In this document: positions 55,945 to 64,000 of the stretch, one piece after another
Layout: the number at the start of each line of letters is the position of its first letter
Numbering within the stretch: position 1 is the stretch's first letter
DNA from: Rhodanobacter sp. AS-Z3
GTDB lineage: Bacteria; Pseudomonadota; Gammaproteobacteria; Xanthomonadales; Rhodanobacteraceae
Reading direction: 5' to 3'
Length of the DNA stretch: 64,000 nucleotides
Assembly: GCF_029224025.1 (NCBI RefSeq)
Contig: NZ_CP119392.1
Span: forward strand, 2,565,001-2,629,000
Notes under the pieces: model-generated
Told to the model about the DNA's origin: nothing
Database searches by the model: none
The model's input: the letters and a program-made list of their open reading frames with translations, nothing else
Program-made: the position numbers and the translations under genes

Positions 55945-57248
55945 GCGGGATTCAAGGCCAGCTTCCGGCGTTGCGTGGTCATCACAAACACCGCCACGCC
56001 GATGCCGATGCATGCGGTCAGCGCCACATAGTGCGCGGGCGCCAGCACGCCCATGTGCTGCACCAGCAAGCCGATCAACGGCGGCGTCAGCCCGCCGAAC
56101 AAGGCGTAAGCCACGTTGTAGGAAAACGACAGGCCGGAAAAGCGTACCGCCGGCGGGAATGCGACCACCATCAACGAAGGCACGATCCCGGTCACCCCGG
56201 TGCTGAAACCGGCCAGTGCATACAGCGCGACGAAATGCGCGGCACCGGCCTGCAGGTCGAGATAGAGCGCATAGGTGGCCAGCAACAGGCCCAGCGCCGC
56301 CCATAGCAGCGCCTGCGCATAACCGATCCGGTCTGCCAGCCAGCCATAAAACAGGCAGCCCACCGCCAGTGCGAACGAAGCCACGCTGTTGCCCAGGAAG
56401 GCTCGCTCCGGGGCAACATGGAACACCGATTGCACCAGCGTTGGCGTCATCAGGATCACCACCACGATCGCCGCGGTGAGCATCCACGTCACCAGCATCG
56501 ACAACAACACGCTGGGCAGATGCTCGGCAAACACCACGCGCAACGGCAGCCCACGTGTCAGTTCCTTGCGCGCATGCATCGCCTCGAACACCGGCGTTTC
56601 ACGCAGCCATCGGCGCAGCCACACAGCGCAGAAACCAAACACGCCACCGATCAGGAACGGCAGTCGCCAGCCATAGTCGAGCACCTGCTCCGGCGACATG
56701 CTGCGATTGATCGCCGCCGCCACCAGCGAACCGATCAGGATGCCAATGGTGAGTCCCGAGGTCAGACTGGCACAGGCAAAACCGATCCGCTGTGGCGGCA
56801 CGTGCTCGGCAACAAATACCCACGCGCCTGGCACCTCGCCGCCCACCGCAATGCCCTGCACCACGCGCAGCAACAGCAGCAACAGCGGCGCCAGCGCACC
56901 CACCTGCGCGTACACCGGTAACAGGCCGATGCACAGCGTGGGCAGTGCCATCAGGAACACGCTCAGCAGGAACATCTTCTTGCGCCCCAGCGTATCGCCG
57001 TAGTGCGCCATCACGATGCCGCCGATGGGGCGCGCCAGATAGCCGGCAGCGAAGATGCCGAACACCTGCAACTGCGCCACCCACGGTGCCGTGGTCGCCG
57101 GGAAAAACAGGTGGCCGAGCGGGATCGCGAAGAACACGAACACCACGAAGTCGTAGAACTCCAGCGCGCCACCGAGCGCGGAAAGCACCAACGTGCGCGC
57201 GTCACCGCGATTGAGCGGACGCGCAGGTGACTCGTTCGGCAGATTCAT
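55941..57248 (-). CDS. MFS transporter (metabolite:H+ symporter type)
   Basis: A 435-residue transporter with twelve predicted transmembrane helices. GGALEFYDFVVFVFFAIPLG at the start and the loop motif HYGDTLGRKKMFLLS between helices 2 and 3 are typical of the metabolite:H+ symporter (MHS) family, which includes ProP and ShiA. The substrate is not evident. The start is the first Met before helix 1. Confidence 0.88.
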   Translation of the reverse strand: MNLPNESPARPLNRGDARTLVLSALGGALEFYDFVVFVFFAIPLGHLFFPATTAPWVAQLQVFGIFAAGYLARPIGGIVMAHYGDTLGRKKMFLLSVFLMALPTLCIGLLPVYAQVGALAPLLLLLLRVVQGIAVGGEVPGAWVFVAEHVPPQRIGFACASLTSGLTIGILIGSLVAAAINRSMSPEQVLDYGWRLPFLIGGVFGFCAVWLRRWLRETPVFEAMHARKELTRGLPLRVVFAEHLPSVLLSMLVTWMLTAAIVVVILMTPTLVQSVFHVAPERAFLGNSVASFALAVGCLFYGWLADRIGYAQALLWAALGLLLATYALYLDLQAGAAHFVALYALAGFSTGVTGIVPSLMVVAFPPAVRFSGLSFSYNVAYALFGGLTPPLIGLLVQHMGVLAPAHYVALTACIGIGVAVFVMTTQRRKLALNPA

Positions 57249-57443
57249 GGGTAAATCGCAGGTGAGGCCGTGGCAACCGGTTCGGCACGATAACTCAAAC
57301 ACTGGCGCCGTCGCGACGTCTCGCGGGCGGTTCGTCGCTACCCAGATGCTCGCCCTATCCGGCAGGAAGCCGCTTGACCCGATCGAAACGCAGACCATGC
57401 ACGACACCTGACCCGCTATCGCGCCCGCTGCGCGCTGAAGAGT

Positions 57444-58399
57444 TCAAGCCGTGGCGAACGGATAGGCCAGCACGTCGGCAATCGCATCGGTATCGGCCAG
57501 ACACATCAGCAGGCGTTCCACACCCATTGCCACGCCGGCGCAGTCGGGCATGGCATCGAGCACGCCGAGCAGGTTTTCATCGAGTGGAATCTCGCGCAAC
57601 CCGCGCCCACGACGCACCGCGTTGTCACGTTCGAAACGTCCACGCTGTTCAGCCGCGTTGTTCAACTCGTGATAGCCATTGGCCAGTTCGTAGCGGCCAA
57701 GATACAGCTCGAAGCGTTCGGCCAGCGGCGGCTCGCCGGGGCGGATCTTCGCCAGCGCGCACTGGCTGGCCGGGTAATCGTGGATCACCGTGATACGGTC
57801 GCGCGGAAAGTCCGGCTGAAGCCGGTGGGTGATCAGCAAGTCGAGCCAGTCGTCATGCACCAGCCCTGCCGGGCCGATACCGAACTCGGCCAGCGGTACG
57901 CGCAATTCGTCGATCGTCGCATGCAAAGGGTCGATACTCAGCCCATCGAGGAACAGTTGTCGGTAACTGGTCACCACGACTTCGGCGCGCCGATCACGCA
58001 TCGCCAATGCAGCCTCGACCAGTGCAATGGTTTCGCGCATCAACTGTCGATGATCCCAACCGACCCGATACCACTCCAGCATGGTGAACTCGGGATTGTG
58101 CCGCCCGCCCGCTTCGCCGTTGCGAAACACCCGACCCAGTTCGTAGCAGTCACCGATGCCAGCCCCCAGCAGACGCTTCAACGGGAATTCCGGCGAGGTA
58201 CGCAACCAGCGCTCGCGCGCACCGGCGTCCACATGACCGCTGAAGGTGCAGTTGAAACTTTCGATGTTCGGATCGGTATTGCCGGCCGCCGAAAGGATCG
58301 GCGTTTCCACTTCCAGCACGTGGCGCTCGGCGAAGAACGCACGCATCAACGCGTAGAGCTGCGCACGCAGTTCCAGCGCTGCCCGACCAGGCATGTCCA

Positions 58400-58400
<1 letters not shown>
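57444..58400 (-). CDS. epmA: EF-P beta-lysine ligase (EpmA)
   Basis: A 318-residue class II aminoacyl-tRNA synthetase-like protein: motif 2 ELGRVFRNGEAGGRHNPEFTMLEW and motif 3 GVAMGVERLLMCLAD, with no anticodon-binding domain, as in EpmA/GenX/PoxA. It attaches beta-lysine to EF-P. The ATG overlaps the ligA stop (TGATG), so the two are coupled. An EpmB gene is not in the window. Confidence 0.93.
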
Positions 58401-61253
<2,853 letters not shown>

Positions 61254-61635
61254 GACGTTTCCTGATATTCGCGGCTCCAGCCGCGCAAAAGCACACGCCG
61301 GAACGAAATCGCCCCGGCGCGCGTGATTTATGGATGCCGTGGTACCTGAATGGGTATGACCGGCAGGTGAAACAAGCTTCACTGTGCTGATACCACCGCA
61401 GAAAATCAAGCTGTGGCGACAGGTATCAGGGCCAGCCCTCTCTGCTCACCACCTGGCACCCGCCGATGGTTCACCCGCTATCGGCGCGTTCGCCGGCGGT
61501 ATTTCAGGGTGAGCGACCGACAGACCTTGCCGCCACGGAGGCTATACGCGTGCCGGGTTCAACCGCTGGCTGTTACCCTTCCCTCCCTGGATCGAGCTCG
61601 TATTGGTTTCGTCACTCTCTGCCCAAGGATTCTTC
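61254..61635 (+). promoter_or_regulatory. Long leader of nhaD with two stem-loops
   Basis: This 382-base gap holds no gene that I can see. It contains a stem CTGATACC/GGTATCAG (61387-61394 with 61422-61429) with an inner CCGCAG/CTGTGG helix, and a 7-bp stem 61461-61467/61480-61486. A structured leader, perhaps ion-responsive, is possible upstream of a Na+/H+ antiporter. I cannot match it to a known riboswitch. Confidence 0.3.
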
Positions 61636-63027
61636 ATGCGAAGGTTTGCCGCCCTGGCCTTGTTGTCTGCCAGCACGCCGTTGATGGCGTCTGAAACCGG
61701 TGCAAACGTCAACTTTCATCTGGTGACACATCCGGTCGGCTGGGTGGCACTGGCGCTGTTCGTGCTGGCCTATGTGGCGGTGATCTTCGAAGAGCGCATC
61801 CATATCGCCAAGTCCAAGCCGGTGATGCTGGGGGCCGCGTTGATCTGGGGAATGATCGCCTGGCAAACGGGTGGCGTGGGCGAAAATGCCAACCTCACTC
61901 GCGAGGCCTTCGAGGCCATGTTTCTCGAGTATTCGGAGATCTTCTTTTTCCTGGTTGTGGCAATGACCTATGTGACGGCAATGGGCGAACGCGGCGTGTT
62001 CGAAGCCTTGCGTTCGCAACTCATCCGCTACGGCTTCAGCTACCGCAGCCTGTTCTGGATCACCGGCCTGCTCGCCTTCCTGCTGTCGCCGGTGCTGGAC
62101 AACCTCACTACCGCGCTGGTGATGTCGGCAGTGATCCTGGCGGTAGGCGCCGGCAATGCACGCTTCATCACGCTGGCGATGATCAACCTGGTCGTCGCGG
62201 CGAACGCGGGCGGCGCGTGGAGCGCCTTCGGCGACATCACCACGTTGATGGTTTGGCAGGCGAACAAGGCACAGTTCTTCGACTTCTTCCGGCTGTTTTT
62301 CCCTGCCGTGGTCAACTGGCTGGTACCGGCGATGATCATGTTTTTTGCGCTGCCGAAAGGACGGCCCGAAAGTACTGAAAGCCACAGTCATATCAAGCAT
62401 GGCGGCATCAGTATCTGCCTCACGTTCGCGGTGACCATAGCGATCACCGTGATTGGTCGGCAATGGCTGGATATGCCGGCGGCCTACGGCATGCTGACCG
62501 GCCTGGCGCTGCTCAATCTGGTCGCCAGTCGCATCGACTATCGCCAGCGGCATTACGCGCTGGCGCAAGGTGAAGAAGAGCATGGCTACTCGATCTTCCG
62601 CATCATCGCCAACGCCGAGTGGGACACCTTGCTGTTCTTCTATGGCGTGTTTGCCTGCGTTGGCGGACTGGCCGCGCTGGGCTACCTGGAACTCGCCTCC
62701 ACCCAGCTCTACGGCAACCTCGGCCCGACTACCGCGAACGCGTTGATGGGCGTGCTCTCGTCGGTGGTCGACAATATTCCGATCATGTTCGCGGTGATCA
62801 AGATGAACCCGCCCATGGACGACTCGCAATGGTTGCTGATCACGCTGACCGCCGGCGTGGGCGGCAGCCTGCTGTCGGTCGGTTCGGCCGCGGGTGTGGC
62901 CCTGATGGGCGCCGCACGCGGCCAATACACCTTCATGAGCCACTTGCGCTGGAGCTGGGCCATTGCGCTGGGCTACGTGGCCAGCATCGCCATGCACCTG
63001 TGGTTGGCGAAATCCGTGTTCGGCTGA
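61636..63027 (+). CDS. nhaD: Na+/H+ antiporter NhaD
   Basis: A 463-residue ion transporter of the NhaD family: a signal-like N-terminus (residues 1-20), then about twelve transmembrane helices with the signatures SPVLDNLTTALVM and GALWSAFGDITT-like (ANAGGAWSAFGDITTLMVWQ), and SVVDNIPIMFAVI. It exchanges external H+ for internal Na+ or Li+. The start MRRFAALALL opens the signal region. Confidence 0.92.
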   Translation: MRRFAALALLSASTPLMASETGANVNFHLVTHPVGWVALALFVLAYVAVIFEERIHIAKSKPVMLGAALIWGMIAWQTGGVGENANLTREAFEAMFLEYSEIFFFLVVAMTYVTAMGERGVFEALRSQLIRYGFSYRSLFWITGLLAFLLSPVLDNLTTALVMSAVILAVGAGNARFITLAMINLVVAANAGGAWSAFGDITTLMVWQANKAQFFDFFRLFFPAVVNWLVPAMIMFFALPKGRPESTESHSHIKHGGISICLTFAVTIAITVIGRQWLDMPAAYGMLTGLALLNLVASRIDYRQRHYALAQGEEEHGYSIFRIIANAEWDTLLFFYGVFACVGGLAALGYLELASTQLYGNLGPTTANALMGVLSSVVDNIPIMFAVIKMNPPMDDSQWLLITLTAGVGGSLLSVGSAAGVALMGAARGQYTFMSHLRWSWAIALGYVASIAMHLWLAKSVFG

Positions 63028-63103
63028 TCCGCTGCGTTGGAGGGAAGCGCCTCGTCGCCATGGGCCATGTAACATCGACCCTTGCCTGACGGAACGACGA
63101 CCC

Positions 63104-64000
63104 ATGCATCACGCCGCCGACATCCTGCTTACCCTGTTCATCATCTTCGTTGCCGCCCAGATCGGCGCCGAAATTGCCCAGCGACTGAAACTGCCCGGCG
63201 TGGTCGGCGAGATAGCTGCTGGTTGCGTAGTCGGCCCCTCGTTGCTGGGCTGGCTAACACCGGAACAGATCCTGCCCGGCACCCCACTCGATGTACTGGC
63301 CGAAATCGGTGTGGTGTTCCTGCTGTTTTCGGTGGGCCTGGAAACGCGGCTGGATGACTTGAAGAAAGTCGGCAAGAGCGCGCTGCTGGTCGGCGTACTG
63401 GGCGTAATCCTTCCGTTCGCGGCCGGGGCGTTGTGGGCGCATGGCGAAGGCTTCGAGTGGATCAAGTCGATGTTTGTGGCGGCGGCGTTCGTGGCCACTT
63501 CGGCCGGCATCACGGCACGCGTGCTGCAGGAACTGGGCGTGCTGCAGCGGATCGAAAGTCGGGTGATCCTCGGCGCCGCGGTGATCGACGACATTCTCGC
63601 CATGCTGCTGCTTGGCGTGGTTTCCTCGCTGCAAGGTGGCGGCTCGCTGGATGTGCAGTCACTGCTGCTGACGATGGCCGGTGCGATCGGTTTTGTGGCA
63701 ATCATCGGCTGGGGCGGCTCCAAGGTCATGCGCCATCGTTCAAGCTGGCTGGAGGCGCCGATCAGCCCGCACTCGGCGCTGACCGTGGTGCTGGCGATCT
63801 GCCTGGGGCTAGCGTGGCTGTCCACGCGCTTCGGCCTTGCCGCGATCATCGGCGCGTTTCTTGCCGGCATGATCGCGTCGGAAACCCGTCAGCGCGAAGA
63901 CCTCGAACATCAGACTTTGCCGCTGCTGTCCTTCCTCACCCCGTTCTTCTTCGTGGTGACCGGTGCCAAGGTCAACCTGACCGAACTGGCCAGCGTCAAT
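63104..64000 (+). CDS. CPA2-family cation:proton antiporter (partial)
   Basis: 299 codons are open to the right edge. Hydrophobic helices carry the CPA2 hallmarks: KLPGVVGEIAAGCVVGPSLLG near residue 28, FSVGLETRLDDL near 75, and the paired acidic residues in ILGAAVIDDILAML near 155. Kef-like K+/H+ or Na+/H+ exchange is likely. The C-terminal domains (TrkA-N or others) are outside the window, so the subtype is open. The ATG is 77 bases after nhaD, on the same strand. Confidence 0.88.
   Translation, partial: MHHAADILLTLFIIFVAAQIGAEIAQRLKLPGVVGEIAAGCVVGPSLLGWLTPEQILPGTPLDVLAEIGVVFLLFSVGLETRLDDLKKVGKSALLVGVLGVILPFAAGALWAHGEGFEWIKSMFVAAAFVATSAGITARVLQELGVLQRIESRVILGAAVIDDILAMLLLGVVSSLQGGGSLDVQSLLLTMAGAIGFVAIIGWGGSKVMRHRSSWLEAPISPHSALTVVLAICLGLAWLSTRFGLAAIIGAFLAGMIASETRQREDLEHQTLPLLSFLTPFFFVVTGAKVNLTELASVN

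Overview
This window is a high-GC chromosomal segment from a gammaproteobacterium of the order Xanthomonadales, most likely family Rhodanobacteraceae (Dyella, Rhodanobacter or Frateuria relatives). The assignment rests on protein character and on gene neighbourhoods: carA-carB-greA, hrcA-grpE-dnaK-dnaJ-dapB, recN, fur/bamE, ratA-rnfH, smpB ... ssrA, ligA-epmA and a 41-residue L36. It is inferred from reading, not from a database search.

Layout. 1-7.1 kb: lapA (partial), ihfB, rpsA and cmk on the minus strand; acyl-CoA-binding protein and fadH on the plus strand; a candidate C-rich-loop small RNA on the minus strand; a LysR regulator and rpmJ. 7.2-12 kb: carA-carB-greA. 12.2-15.5 kb: a four-gene plus-strand operon (2OG-Fe(II) oxygenase, Lgt-like membrane protein, radical SAM enzyme resembling tetraether-lipid synthases, small membrane protein). 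15.5-21.4 kb: heat-shock operon with two candidate sigma-32 promoters, ending in dapB. 21.4-28.1 kb: recN, a divergent UhpA/UhpB-type two-component pair, a candidate GGA-rich Csr/Rsm-type small RNA, fur, bamE, ratA-rnfH and smpB.

28.2-38.4 kb is an integrated P4-like satellite or island inserted between smpB and the 3' end of ssrA (tmRNA). It carries a P4-type integrase, a Toprim primase and DUF3987 helicase-like replication module, an alpA regulator cut in two by an intact IS5-family element, a lone HK97-like capsid gene, and an accessory pair (DUF2971 protein plus HNH-like zinc protein). It also carries 9-bp-period iteron arrays at two loci, and several perfect inverted repeats that look like operators. 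No terminase, portal or tail gene is visible, so it probably depends on a helper phage or is decaying.

38.4-64 kb returns to core genome: ssrA, two cytochromes c, nfuA, pterin dehydratase, rluC, rne with a structured leader, a GacA/UvrY-type response regulator, tRNA-Leu(GAG), secG-tpiA, an SDR, two iron/2OG-oxygenase-like genes, glmM, folP, orn, sbcB, DUF2461, an MFS carrier, ligA-epmA, rnk, nhaD and the start of a CPA2 antiporter.

Themes: ribosome rescue (smpB and ssrA, split by the island), RNA turnover (rne, orn), protein folding, and post-transcriptional control. The last is suggested by a GacA-type regulator, a GGA-rich candidate sRNA and a C-rich-loop candidate sRNA in the same 64 kb. 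The most unusual protein-coding finding is the Lgt-like/radical SAM operon; the most unusual DNA structure is the mirrored 9-bp iteron array in the satellite.
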